From Parapontixanthobacter sp963736595 (GTDB lineage Bacteria > Pseudomonadota > Alphaproteobacteria > Sphingomonadales > Sphingomonadaceae), in NCBI GenBank assembly GCA_963736595.1, contig CAVTPG010000010.1, forward strand, positions 124,001 through 188,000: a stretch of DNA of 64,000 bases, given 5' to 3'. The translations under genes were made by a program, and so were the position numbers. Positions 25,151 through 33,774 of the stretch are shown here, one piece after another; the first letter of the stretch is position 1; every line of letters starts with the position of its first letter. Under the pieces are notes generated by a model. The model was not told where the DNA came from, did no database searches, and saw nothing but the letters and a program-made list of their open reading frames with translations.

Positions 25151-26344
25151 TTAGCCCTCCGATATGTTATAGCTGGCTGCACCAGCAGATAATTTCTCGA
25201 AGAACTCGTCGATTTCCGCATCCCCGATAACCAATGGCGGCAACACGCGCAAAGTCTGGTCACCCGCTGCCACGGTCAGCAATTGGTGATGATCGCGCAG
25301 ATGCACGAAGAACGGACGACTTTCGACTTTCATGCGCAGGCCCAGCATCAAGCCCGAGCCGCGTACGAAATCGAACAGATCGGGATAATTGCCGATAAAT
25401 TGCTCCAGACGCGCGCGGATCCGGTCGCCCTTCTCACGCACCGAAGCCAAAAATTCCTCGTTCGCCACAGTCTCCATAACGGCCATTCCCGCCGCCATAG
25501 CCAGCGGATTGCCGCCATAGGTCGAGCCATGCGTGCCGAACGTCATGCCGCGCGCTGCTTTTTCCGTCGCCAGACACGCCCCGAACGGGAAGCCGCCGCC
25601 GATACCCTTGGCCGAAGCCATAATGTCGGGTTCGATCCCGTAAAGCTCGTGGGCGTAGAGCTTGCCAGTGCGCGCCACGCCGCACTGCACTTCATCCAGC
25701 GCCAGCATCAGATCATGCTCGTCCGCCAAAGCGCGCAGGCCGGTCATGAATTCCTGACTGGCGGGACGAATGCCCCCTTCACCCTGAATAGGCTCCACCA
25801 GAAAGCCTGCCGTCTTAGGCCCGATCAGCTTTTTCGCACCTTCCAGATCGTCGAATTCGCAATAATGGAACCCTTCGAGCAGCGGCTTGAAGCCTTGGTG
25901 CATTTTCGCCTGATTCGAAGCACTGATCGTCGCCATCGTGCGGCCATGAAACGCATTGGTGAACGTGATGATCTCGGACCGGTTGGCATCGCCATCGTCA
26001 TGGTTCTGATGATAGGCACGCACCGTCTTGATCGCCGTTTCCACTGCTTCCGCACCGGAATTGGTGAAGAACACCGTATCGGCGAAAGTGTGATCGACCA
26101 GCGTCTGTGCCAACGCCTCGCCCTGCGGACTGCCATACAGGTTGGAGACGTGCATCAACGTTTCGGCTTGCTTCTGAATCGCGCCGATCAGGCCGGGATG
26201 CGAATGGCCCAGCAGGTTCACGGCGATACCACTGGCAAAATCCAGATACCGCGTGCCATCCTCGTCGATCAAGTGACAATGATCACCGCGCACCGGGCGA
26301 ACGCCACAACGCGGGTAAACGGGCATGAGCGGCGTAATGGACAT
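25151..26344 (-). CDS. argD: Acetylornithine/succinyldiaminopimelate aminotransferase
   Basis: A 397-residue class III PLP aminotransferase that makes N-acetylornithine and may also serve lysine synthesis. Family motifs in order are YLDFASGIAVNLLGH, FTNSGAEAVETAIK (phosphate-binding), NAFHGRT, LDEVQCGVARTG and SAKGIGGGFPFGA, whose lysine binds PLP. The start MSITPLMPVY at 26344 is normal. The frame runs further upstream without family-like sequence. First gene of the argD-argF pair. Confidence 0.95.
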   Translation of the reverse strand: MSITPLMPVYPRCGVRPVRGDHCHLIDEDGTRYLDFASGIAVNLLGHSHPGLIGAIQKQAETLMHVSNLYGSPQGEALAQTLVDHTFADTVFFTNSGAEAVETAIKTVRAYHQNHDDGDANRSEIITFTNAFHGRTMATISASNQAKMHQGFKPLLEGFHYCEFDDLEGAKKLIGPKTAGFLVEPIQGEGGIRPASQEFMTGLRALADEHDLMLALDEVQCGVARTGKLYAHELYGIEPDIMASAKGIGGGFPFGACLATEKAARGMTFGTHGSTYGGNPLAMAAGMAVMETVANEEFLASVREKGDRIRARLEQFIGNYPDLFDFVRGSGLMLGLRMKVESRPFFVHLRDHHQLLTVAAGDQTLRVLPPLVIGDAEIDEFFEKLSAGAASYNISEG

Positions 26345-26526
26345 TGCTTTAAGGCCTTTCAGACGGTCCGCAGATACAAGCAAATGCGAATTTATTGTAT
26401 GATGCAAAAGACAAATGGCGACCCTCAAGGCCGCCATCTGCACGTTGTATTAAACTGTTGCCGTCATCGTCAATAAAGTGGTCAATGGAACTGACGCATT
26501 TATCGGCGGACGTTGGTATCTGACCC

Positions 26527-27291
26527 TTAGCTTTGGGCAGGCACCAGATTGACGGCGGAATGCTTGCCCCGGCGATCGGCTTCGATGTCGAATTCGTAGC
26601 GTTCGCCTTCGTTCAAAGCAGATAGTCCCGACCGCTCGACCGCGCTGATATGCACGAACGCGTCGGGTTGGCCATCGTCGCGCACCAGAAAGCCAAAACC
26701 CTTCATCGAATTGAAGAACTTCACCGTTCCCGTTGTGCGTTCACCGGTCAATTCGCGCTGAGGCGCTTCGGTTTTTGCAGGGGCTGCAATGACATCGCCG
26801 ATGATCTGAAGATCCTGCGCGGAGGTCTTGCCGCCGCGATCGATGAGGTTGTATTCCAGCTCTTGTCCTTCGGCGAGGCCCTCTAGGCCAGCCCGCTCGA
26901 CCGCGCTGATATGCACAAAGACATCTTCGCCGCCAGTTGCCTGCTGAATAAAGCCGAAGCCCTTTTCGCTGTTGAAGAACTTTACCGTGCCTTTTCCGGT
27001 TCCAACGACTTGTGCTGGCATACGGTTGCCGCCACCACCACCGCCGCCGCGATCACCGCCGCCACCGCCACGGAAACCACCGCCTCCGCCGCCGCCGCGA
27101 TCACCACCGCCGCCACCGAAGCGATCTCCGCCTCCGCCGAACCGGTCGCCACCGCCGCCTTGGCGGTCATTCCCGTATTCACGCTGTGGGGGAAAGCCCT
27201 GCTGGCCACCACCGAACGGATCGAAACCGTCTTCACCACCAATATTGTCGCGTTTGTCCCGACCCCGACGACGTCCTTTGTCGTAACCCAT
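26527..27291 (-). CDS. Double cold-shock domain protein with Gly/Arg-rich N-terminus
   Basis: A 254-residue RNA-binding protein. Residues 1-90 are a low-complexity Gly/Asp/Arg region with repeats of the type GGDRFGGG. The two cold-shock domains are at about 98-163 and 187-250. Each has the RNP motifs (KGTVKFFNSEKGFGFI and DVFVHIS in the first; GTVKFFNSMKGFGFL and AFVHIS in the second), so both should bind single-stranded RNA. Double-domain proteins are usual in alphaproteobacteria; the long glycine-rich arm is less so. The gene stands alone, with a long leader upstream. Confidence 0.9.
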   Translation of the reverse strand: MGYDKGRRRGRDKRDNIGGEDGFDPFGGGQQGFPPQREYGNDRQGGGGDRFGGGGDRFGGGGGDRGGGGGGGFRGGGGGDRGGGGGGGNRMPAQVVGTGKGTVKFFNSEKGFGFIQQATGGEDVFVHISAVERAGLEGLAEGQELEYNLIDRGGKTSAQDLQIIGDVIAAPAKTEAPQRELTGERTTGTVKFFNSMKGFGFLVRDDGQPDAFVHISAVERSGLSALNEGERYEFDIEADRRGKHSAVNLVPAQS

Positions 27292-27627
27292 AGTAAAATT
27301 CGTACCTTATCGCACCGCTCGTAATGAAGTGACACGGACAAGCCAGCGGCGGGCATATCCGGCATTCCATGGCAATACGATAAATTCGCTCACCTTGGCC
27401 TCGCGCATATGTATAACGCAGAATAGCGACTAGGGCGAACATTTTAACAAATCGCTGCGGAATCGCGCGCATGATAAGGCGCTAAGGCGCAAATTCGGGC
27501 GATATCTGCGGCGAACTGTGTTTGGCGTGTGCGCTGCTATCGCCATTGCGAGCCATGCTCGCTGCCCTTAAACAATAACCGATTCGACCGTATTGTCAGT
27601 GTTGGTAAATCGAACGATGGACAAAGC
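27292..27627 (+). other. Divergent intergenic region, 336 bases
   Basis: Lies between the divergent cold-shock and phosphatase genes and must hold both promoters. The first 100 bases serve as leader for the cold-shock mRNA, which might respond to temperature. A small GCGC-TAAG-GCGC hairpin occurs near 27480. I see no convincing promoter boxes and no gene. Confidence 0.4.
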
Positions 27628-28065
27628 ATGACTCAATTCAAACCATTATCGGAGCAAGTCTTCGTCAGCCCGCAAATCAGGCTGAGCGACCTTAACGAAG
27701 CCAAAGCGCTTGGCGTGACATTGGTCATCAACAACCGTCCCGACGGCGAATCACCGGATCAAACGCCGGGACGCGAGATCGAGCGAGCAGCACAAAAACT
27801 GGATCTCGATTACATGACGATCCCTATCGGTCAGGCAGGCTTTTCGCAGGAAGATATTCTCGCCATGCGCTCCGCCCTCGACGAATCGCAAGGCAAGGTG
27901 CTGGCCTATTGCCGGTCCGGCACGCGTTCGGCGCTGATGTGGTCGCTGGCAGAAGCCGCTGGCGGTCGCGACATCGCAAGCATCGGCGATGCGGTGGAAC
28001 AGGCCGGATACAGCATCACGCCGGTGCGCGCCACGATGGAACAGCTCTCAGCCGCCGCCAACTGA
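27628..28065 (+). CDS. BLH-type phosphatase/TIGR01244 sulfur transferase family
   Basis: A 145-residue cytoplasmic protein of the beta-lactamase-hydrolase-like phosphatase family (DUF442/TIGR01244). The CX5R active-site loop is CRSGTRS, preceded by KVLAY; the N-terminus FVSPQIRLSDL and VINNRPDGESPDQTPG are family signatures. In some bacteria the domain is linked to sulfide oxidation. Here there is no such context, so the substrate is open. The ATG at 27628 is preferred to a frame opening at 27529. A 12-base gap leads to the next gene, so an operon is likely. Confidence 0.85.
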   Translation: MTQFKPLSEQVFVSPQIRLSDLNEAKALGVTLVINNRPDGESPDQTPGREIERAAQKLDLDYMTIPIGQAGFSQEDILAMRSALDESQGKVLAYCRSGTRSALMWSLAEAAGGRDIASIGDAVEQAGYSITPVRATMEQLSAAAN

Positions 28066-28077
28066 CCGGCGGCACGC

Positions 28078-28470
28078 ATGGATCAAGCCGTTCAGATTGC
28101 CGTATCGCTCGCCGCGATTTTCGTGATCTTCCTGATCGCGCGCCAGATGAAGCTGGGCGGAGGTGTGCGCATCGAAACGCAAGCGGATGCTCGGCGGCTG
28201 GCCGATGAAGCGATCAGCGGCTTTACCGCGCAGGACATCGCGATCGACCGCGCAGGATACGGCGCTCTGCTCGAAAGCGACGATGGCCGCGTGCTGTTGC
28301 TGCGCCGTCATGGCGCACATTTCGCCGGACGACTGCTTGATGCCAAAGTCGAAGCGACATTGGACGGGCGGTTCCTGATGCTTGCGACATCGGACAAACG
28401 GTTCGGCACGGTCACCTTCGATCTGGGCGATGACGCTGCAGCTTGGGCCGAGCGGCTGGATCGTCTATAA
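28078..28470 (+). CDS. Conserved hypothetical membrane-anchored protein
   Basis: A 130-residue protein with one N-terminal membrane helix (about 5-21, IAVSLAAIFVIFLIARQ) and a soluble domain with alternating strands (GYGALLESDDGRVLLLRRHG and then RFGTVTFDLGDD). I do not recognise a family; similar small proteins sit in sphingomonad genomes. It follows the BLH phosphatase by 12 bases and precedes the desaturase by 9, so the three form a transcription unit, and a role at the inner membrane is plausible. Confidence 0.65.
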   Translation: MDQAVQIAVSLAAIFVIFLIARQMKLGGGVRIETQADARRLADEAISGFTAQDIAIDRAGYGALLESDDGRVLLLRRHGAHFAGRLLDAKVEATLDGRFLMLATSDKRFGTVTFDLGDDAAAWAERLDRL

Positions 28471-28479
28471 GGCGCGCCC

Positions 28480-29436
28480 ATGCCCGATTTCTCCCCCACC
28501 CAATACGCCGTACCGGCCTTTGTGCTGCTGGTCATTATCGAGATGATCTGGGCCAAAAAGCGCCGCGCGGATGCATACGAGCCGGGCGATACGTTGGTCA
28601 GTCTGGGCATGGGTCTGGGCAGCACCATTGCCGGGGCCTTGTTCGGGGGCGCGATTTTCGGCCTGTTTATCGCAGCGTACGAATACCGCCTGTTCGATAT
28701 TGGCTGGGAATTGCCGACCTATTGGTGGGTGTGGCCGCTCTGCTTTCTCGCCGACGATCTTGCCTATTACTGGTTCCACCGCACCGCGCATCGTGTGCGC
28801 TGGTTCTGGGCCGCGCATATCAACCACCATTCCAGTCAGCATTACAATCTGTCCACCGCCTTGCGGCAAACCTGGACCGGATTTTTCGCGATGAGCTTTG
28901 CATTCCGCCTGCCGCTGGTCCTCCTGGGCTTTCATCCGCTGATGATCCTGTTCGTCGGAGGCATCAATCTGGTCTATCAATTCTGGATCCATACCGAAGC
29001 GATCGGCCGGATGCCGCGCTGGTTCGAAGCGGTGATGAACACGCCCAGCCATCACCGCGTCCACCACGCCACCAATCCCCGCTATCTCGACCGGAATTAC
29101 GCCGGTGTTTTCATCATCTGGGACAAGCTGTTCGGCACTTACGAGCCGGAACGTGACGACGAACGCATCCGCTATGGCATCGTGCAGCAATTGGGCAGCT
29201 TCAACATCTTATGGGCGGTATTCCATGAATGGGCCGGGATCGCCCGCGATGTGATCCGCGCCCCGTGGCGGCACAAGCTGTCCTATCTCTGGCGCGAACC
29301 GGGCTGGAGCCATGATGGCAGCCGCCAAACCAGCGACATGATCCGCGCCGCCTGGCAAGAGCGAACGCGCGCGACCACTGCGCCGGAATCAGTTTCATCG
29401 AACAACGCGATTGCGAGCGACCACAAGGCCGCTTAG
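28480..29436 (+). CDS. Sterol desaturase/fatty acid hydroxylase family membrane enzyme
   Basis: A 318-residue di-iron membrane enzyme. The histidine boxes HRTAHRV, HINHHSSQHYN and, near the C-terminal side, HHRVHHATN are all present, with hydrophobic helices around them (about 5-25, 45-70, 80-100, 130-165). It should hydroxylate or desaturate a lipid; in sphingomonads, substrates include carotenoids, sphingoid bases and fatty acids, and sequence alone does not choose. An extended polar C-terminus of 60 residues follows the last box. Third gene of the likely operon starting at 27628. Confidence 0.85.
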   Translation: MPDFSPTQYAVPAFVLLVIIEMIWAKKRRADAYEPGDTLVSLGMGLGSTIAGALFGGAIFGLFIAAYEYRLFDIGWELPTYWWVWPLCFLADDLAYYWFHRTAHRVRWFWAAHINHHSSQHYNLSTALRQTWTGFFAMSFAFRLPLVLLGFHPLMILFVGGINLVYQFWIHTEAIGRMPRWFEAVMNTPSHHRVHHATNPRYLDRNYAGVFIIWDKLFGTYEPERDDERIRYGIVQQLGSFNILWAVFHEWAGIARDVIRAPWRHKLSYLWREPGWSHDGSRQTSDMIRAAWQERTRATTAPESVSSNNAIASDHKAA

Positions 29437-29463
29437 AGACTCCTGTAAAAACACGGAGAGAGT

Positions 29464-31047
29464 ATGAGCGATCAATTCGATTATGTCGTAGTCGGCGGTG
29501 GTAGTGCGGGCAGCGCAACAGCGGGACGCCTTGCCGAAGATGGCACACGCTCAGTCTGCCTGCTCGAAGCGGGCGGGCGAAACAACAATATGTTGGTCAA
29601 GACGCCGGGCTTTATGCCGTTCCTGCGCGGCAGTTCGAATTACCGTTATGACACTGTGCCGCAAAAAGGCTTGAACGGGCGGATCGGTTATCAACCGCGC
29701 GGCAAGGGTCTGGGCGGTTCCTCCGCTATCAACGCGATGGTCTATATTCGCGGCAATGCCTGGGACTATGACAATTGGGCCGAGATGGGCTGCGATGGGT
29801 GGGCCTATGACGATGTCCTGCCCTATTTCAAGAAATCCGAAAGCAACGAGCGCGGTGGCAGCGAATTTCACGGCGCAGGCGGGCCACTCTTCGTTTCCGA
29901 CCAGCATTATGTGAACGAAACCTCGCGCGCATTCGTTGAAAGCGCAGCACAGTTGCAGCTTCCGAGAAACAATGATTTCAACGACGATACGCAGGCCGGT
30001 TTCGGCGTCTATCAAGTGACGCAGCGCGATGGCGAACGCTGGTCCGCCTCCCGCGCCTATGTCGAGCCGATGCGGGGCAGCGACAATTTCAAAGTCATGA
30101 CCAAAACGCTGGTGGAGCGGCTGATCATCGAAGGCGGCAAAGTCGTCGGCGTTGCGATCCGGCATGGTCGGCGCAGCAAAACCATATTCGCCCGCAAAGG
30201 GGTGATCCTGTCCGCCGGTGCGTTCAACAGCCCGCAAATCCTGATGCTGTCGGGTATCGGTCCTGCCGGGCACTTACGCGAACACGGAATCGAGGTAAAT
30301 GTCGATTGCGCGGCGGTCGGGCAAAACCTGCAAGATCATATCGACTATGTCTCAAGCTGGCAGACGGAATCGGATGCGCCGATCGGTGACAGCGCGGCGG
30401 GCAATTTGCGTATGATCAAGGCAATGGTGGAACATCGCCGCAAGCGTACCGGGATCATGACCACACCCTATGCCGAATCCGGGGGTTTCTGGACGGTGAT
30501 GGATGATGCGCCCGCGCCCGATGTGCAATGGCATTTCGTACCTGCAATGCTCGAAGATCACGGACGGACCAAAGTGAAAGGTCACGGCTTCTCGCTTCAC
30601 GCCTGTGTATTGCGGCCTGAAAGTCGCGGCTCCGTCACGCTTGGCAGCGCAGATGCCGCAGATGCACCGCGCATCGATCCCAATTTCCTCGACGATGATC
30701 GCGACATCGCAACATTGCGCGAAGGCGTGCGCTTGTCGCACCGCATCGCTAGTGCGCCGCCGCTAACCGATTACGGCCTCACCGATCGCCAACCGGTTGA
30801 TCTGGACGATGATGCCGCGCTCGACGAACTCATCCGCAGCCGTGCCGATACGGTTTACCATCCGGTCGGAACTTGCCGCATGGGCGCGGACGCGGACAGC
30901 GTTGTCGACACCAAGCTGAAAGCGCGCGGCGTTGAAGGGCTGTGGATCGCCGATGCCAGCATCATGCCCAAAATCGTCAGCGGCAACACCAACGCGGCCA
31001 GCATTATGATCGGCGAACGCTGCGCCGACTTCATCAAGGCGTCTTAA
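29464..31047 (+). CDS. GMC family oxidoreductase (choline dehydrogenase-like)
   Basis: A 527-residue flavoprotein. The FAD-binding motif is YVVVGGGSAGS at about 5-15, the GMC signature 1 region is RGKGLGGSSAINAMVYIRG, and signature 2 is GAFNSPQILMLSGIGP. Near the C-terminus, YHPVGTCRMG holds the catalytic histidine and IVSGNTNAASIMIGE the second catalytic residue, an asparagine. It oxidises an alcohol, but choline itself is not assured as substrate. It follows the desaturase by 27 bases with a GGAG RBS, so it may be the last gene of that unit. Confidence 0.88.
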   Translation: MSDQFDYVVVGGGSAGSATAGRLAEDGTRSVCLLEAGGRNNNMLVKTPGFMPFLRGSSNYRYDTVPQKGLNGRIGYQPRGKGLGGSSAINAMVYIRGNAWDYDNWAEMGCDGWAYDDVLPYFKKSESNERGGSEFHGAGGPLFVSDQHYVNETSRAFVESAAQLQLPRNNDFNDDTQAGFGVYQVTQRDGERWSASRAYVEPMRGSDNFKVMTKTLVERLIIEGGKVVGVAIRHGRRSKTIFARKGVILSAGAFNSPQILMLSGIGPAGHLREHGIEVNVDCAAVGQNLQDHIDYVSSWQTESDAPIGDSAAGNLRMIKAMVEHRRKRTGIMTTPYAESGGFWTVMDDAPAPDVQWHFVPAMLEDHGRTKVKGHGFSLHACVLRPESRGSVTLGSADAADAPRIDPNFLDDDRDIATLREGVRLSHRIASAPPLTDYGLTDRQPVDLDDDAALDELIRSRADTVYHPVGTCRMGADADSVVDTKLKARGVEGLWIADASIMPKIVSGNTNAASIMIGERCADFIKAS

Positions 31048-31056
31048 AAACCTCGC

Positions 31057-31093
31057 AAAAAAAGGGGCCGGAACGCTTGGCGCGCTCCGACCC
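31057..31093 (-). terminator. Rho-independent terminator of glnK-amtB
   Basis: Read on the minus strand, a 12-pair stem with two G-U pairs and loop GCCAA is followed by C and seven Ts. It lies 109 bases beyond the amtB stop. On the plus strand no T-tract follows, so it serves the minus-strand operon. Confidence 0.8.
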
Positions 31094-31201
31094 TTGGTAA
31101 GGCGTGTGTTCGCAGGAGGAACATGGGTTGGCGGAACCGGGCGCAATGCTTGGGAGAGGATGTCATCCAGTCCCGCCAATTCGGTGGTTAGTTGCCAATC
31201 G

Positions 31202-32527
31202 TCAGTTGTAAGCGCGCTCGCCATGTTCGGTGATGTCGAGGCCATCGACTTCGGCTTCTTCGGTGACGCGTAGCCCAATGACGAGCTTGACGATCATGGC
31301 CGCGATGAATGTGCCCAGTGCAGCCCAAGCAATCGTGATGACGACGCCATACGTCTGGATACCAAGCTGCGCGCCCATGCCGGTCGAGCCATCGCCCGGT
31401 CCGCCCAGAAACGGCTGATACACAATGGCCGTCCCGATCGCGCCGACGATCCCGCCTACACCGTGAATGCCAAACGCATCGAGCGAATCGTCATAGCCGA
31501 ACATCGCCTTCACCTTGGCCACCGCGAAATAGCAGACGATGGACGAAACAATGCCCAGCAGGATCGCGCCGAACGGTCCGGCATTGCCTGCCGCCGGCGT
31601 TACCGCCACCAGCCCCGCAATCACGCCGGAGCAGAAGCCCAGGGCCGACCCTTTGTGGCCAATGATCCGCTCGATCACCATCCAGGTCAGCGCACCCGCC
31701 GCGGTCGCGACGAAGGTGTTGATCATGGCGAGGCCTGCCGATCCGTCGGCTTCCAGCGCGGACCCGGCGTTAAAGCCGAACCAGCCCACCCATAACAGGC
31801 CCGTGCCGATCATTGTCAGAGTCAGACTGTGCGGTGGCATTGGCTCGTTGGGATAGCCGCGCCGCTTGCCCAGCAAATACGCCAGCACCAGACCCGACAC
31901 ACCGGCATTGATATGCACCACGGTCCCACCCGCAAAATCGAGCGCGCCGTCCTCGAACAGCAATCCGCCGCCAGCCCACACCATATGCGCGATCGGGAAA
32001 TACACGATCGTCAGCCAGATCGGCACGAAGGCCATCACCGCGCTGAATTTCATCCGCTCTGCCGTGGCTCCCAAAATCAGCGCCGCCGTGATGGCCGCGA
32101 AGGTCATTTGAAAGCTGATAAAGACATATTCGGAAATGACTTCGTCGGTAAACGTCGCCGCCGTGCTGTTCAGATCCGTGCCGATCAGGAACGCATTGCC
32201 CCAGCTGAAGAACGCGTTGCCTTCGGGGCCAAATGCCGTGGAATATCCCCACATGACCCACACCAGCATGGCCAGCGCAGCAGTCGCGCCGATTTGCGTC
32301 ATGGTGCTGAGCATATTTTTCGAGCGTGTCAGCCCGCCATAGAATAGCGCCAGCCCCGGCAGGATCATCAGCAACACCAGAATGGTCGCAGTCATCATCC
32401 AGGCATTGTTGCCGGGATTGGCGACCGGAGCGACCACTTGCGCAGCCTCTTGCGCGAAAGCGGCACTGCTTACGAACAGCCCGCCCGCTAACATTGTCGG
32501 AAAGCCAAGAATTTTGCGGATGGTCAT
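31202..32527 (-). CDS. amtB: Ammonium transporter
   Basis: A 441-residue trimeric ammonium channel. A signal-like N-terminus (1-25, cleavage after AFA) precedes 11 membrane helices. Family marks include LFYGGLTRSKNMLS, the helix with the first pore histidine (VVHINAGVSGLVLA) and the second in FGIHGVGGIVGAIG. The ATG overlaps the glnK stop by 4 bases (ATGA), so the two are translated together. The signal-like extension is usual in alphaproteobacterial AmtB with a cleaved leader. Confidence 0.95.
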   Translation of the reverse strand: MTIRKILGFPTMLAGGLFVSSAAFAQEAAQVVAPVANPGNNAWMMTATILVLLMILPGLALFYGGLTRSKNMLSTMTQIGATAALAMLVWVMWGYSTAFGPEGNAFFSWGNAFLIGTDLNSTAATFTDEVISEYVFISFQMTFAAITAALILGATAERMKFSAVMAFVPIWLTIVYFPIAHMVWAGGGLLFEDGALDFAGGTVVHINAGVSGLVLAYLLGKRRGYPNEPMPPHSLTLTMIGTGLLWVGWFGFNAGSALEADGSAGLAMINTFVATAAGALTWMVIERIIGHKGSALGFCSGVIAGLVAVTPAAGNAGPFGAILLGIVSSIVCYFAVAKVKAMFGYDDSLDAFGIHGVGGIVGAIGTAIVYQPFLGGPGDGSTGMGAQLGIQTYGVVITIAWAALGTFIAAMIVKLVIGLRVTEEAEVDGLDITEHGERAYN

Positions 32528-32862
32528 AGTGCCGTCTCCCCCGTTTCGCCGGTTCTGATGCGTGTTGCGGATGCCAGATCGAGCACGAATATTTTGCCGT
32601 CACCAATGGCATCGGTGTTGGCAACTTCCTGAATCGTTTCGATGATTTTTGGCGTCAGTTCATCGCTCGCGGCGATCTCAATCTTCACCTTAGGCAGCAT
32701 ATTGGTGCTGTATTCTGCACCGCGATAAATTTCTGTCTGACCCTTTTGCCTGCCGAACCCCTTGACCTCTGTCGTAGTCATTCCGGCGACGCCCACTAAG
32801 CCAAGGGCTTCGCGCACCTCGTCCAGTTTGAACGGTTTGATAATGGCGATAATATATTTCAA
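32524..32862 (-). CDS. glnK: Nitrogen regulatory protein P-II
   Basis: A 112-residue PII trimer subunit that senses 2-oxoglutarate and glutamine and blocks AmtB when nitrogen is plentiful. The T-loop has the uridylylation site Tyr51 in YRGAEYSTN, and the C-terminal IGDGKIFVLDL is the PII signature. Linkage to amtB and a sigma-54 promoter favour GlnK over GlnB, which is usually linked to glnA. A long leader of about 50 bases separates it from the promoter. Confidence 0.95.
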   Translation of the reverse strand: MKYIIAIIKPFKLDEVREALGLVGVAGMTTTEVKGFGRQKGQTEIYRGAEYSTNMLPKVKIEIAASDELTPKIIETIQEVANTDAIGDGKIFVLDLASATRIRTGETGETAL

Positions 32863-32910
32863 GATTTGCCCCTTTGATGCAGCTTACGCAAAAGCATATG
32901 CCAATCAGGG

Positions 32911-32926
32911 AGCAATTTACGTGCCA
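32911..32926 (-). promoter_or_regulatory. Sigma-54 promoter of glnK-amtB
   Basis: On the minus strand the sequence TGGCACGTAAATTGCT matches the sigma-54 consensus TGGCAC-N5-TTGC exactly, including the GG at -24 and GC at -12. It lies about 49 bases upstream of the glnK start. A TGCACC half-site, as found in NtrC targets, lies close by at 32936-32941. NtrC control under nitrogen limitation is therefore expected. Confidence 0.85.
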
Positions 32927-33050
32927 GTTCGCCATTGCACCAAAATCTGCGCCGTGCGTTGTGCAGCGCAGCAAATCCAGTCCGGCGATGTGCCTTGTGT
33001 TTAAGCGGCTGCTTAACTTTTAGGCAATTACTGCGCGGTTAGGGACGTTA

Positions 33051-33768
33051 CTACTCGGTTAGGGACAGGGTCGCTTGCAAAGGCAGATGGTCGGAAGCCA
33101 CCGATGACAGAACGCTATGATGTGCGCTCGCTGCATCGACTTGCCATTCGCCACTCGCCACAATCCGGTCCAGCTTGGCAATGGCGCGGCGGCTGGGGAA
33201 GGTCGGCTGCGGGGCGATCATTTGCCAATGCCGCTTAGGCTGCTTGGCGAAAACCCGCATGGCGCCGCTCCGCACGCCCCATTGGTTGAAATCGCCGGTG
33301 ATGATCGCGGGCAGCATCCGCCCGTTGCCCATACTGTCGATCTGCCGCAGCAGTGCGTGGATTTGCGCCCGACGACGCAGGCCCGACAAGCACAAATGCG
33401 CGCCCGCGATGGTAAACGCGTGTCCCTTATATTCCAATACCGCCGTCACTGCACCGCGTGGCTCCAAAGTCGGCAGGTCAAGCGGCTTTGCTTCCCTGAT
33501 CACGATGTCCCGTCGCACCAGCAGCGCATTGCCGTGCCACCCGATACTGCGCGCGCGACGCGCCAGTGGGACAACTTTCCACGGCGTATCATCCAGCAAA
33601 ACCTTGGGCAGCAACACTGGCCCGGCTGCCGAACCGCTCATCAGCTTCCTGCAAGGCAATCACGTCGGCGTCCATCTCGCGCAGCACCGCGATAATGCGC
33701 TCGGCATCGCGCACCCCGTCGCGCCCGATACCCTTATGGATGTTGTAAGTGGCGACGGTCAATTGCAT
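33051..33768 (-). pseudogene. Endonuclease/exonuclease/phosphatase family protein, one-base frameshift
   Basis: A DNase I-like metal-dependent phosphodiesterase. The N-terminal part starting at 33768 reads YNIHKGIGRDGVRDAER and then IALQEADERFGSR. It then leaves the frame; the rest (GDFNQWG and SDHLPL motifs) is open from 33659. The span of 718 bases is 3n+1. Removing one C from the minus-strand GGGCCAG near 33618-33622 joins GSRA to VLLPKVLLDD and gives 238 residues. All catalytic motifs are kept, so sequence error is more likely than decay. The gene starts 6 bases after the end of the FMN-binding protein gene. Confidence 0.75.
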
Positions 33769-33774
33769 CGCGCG

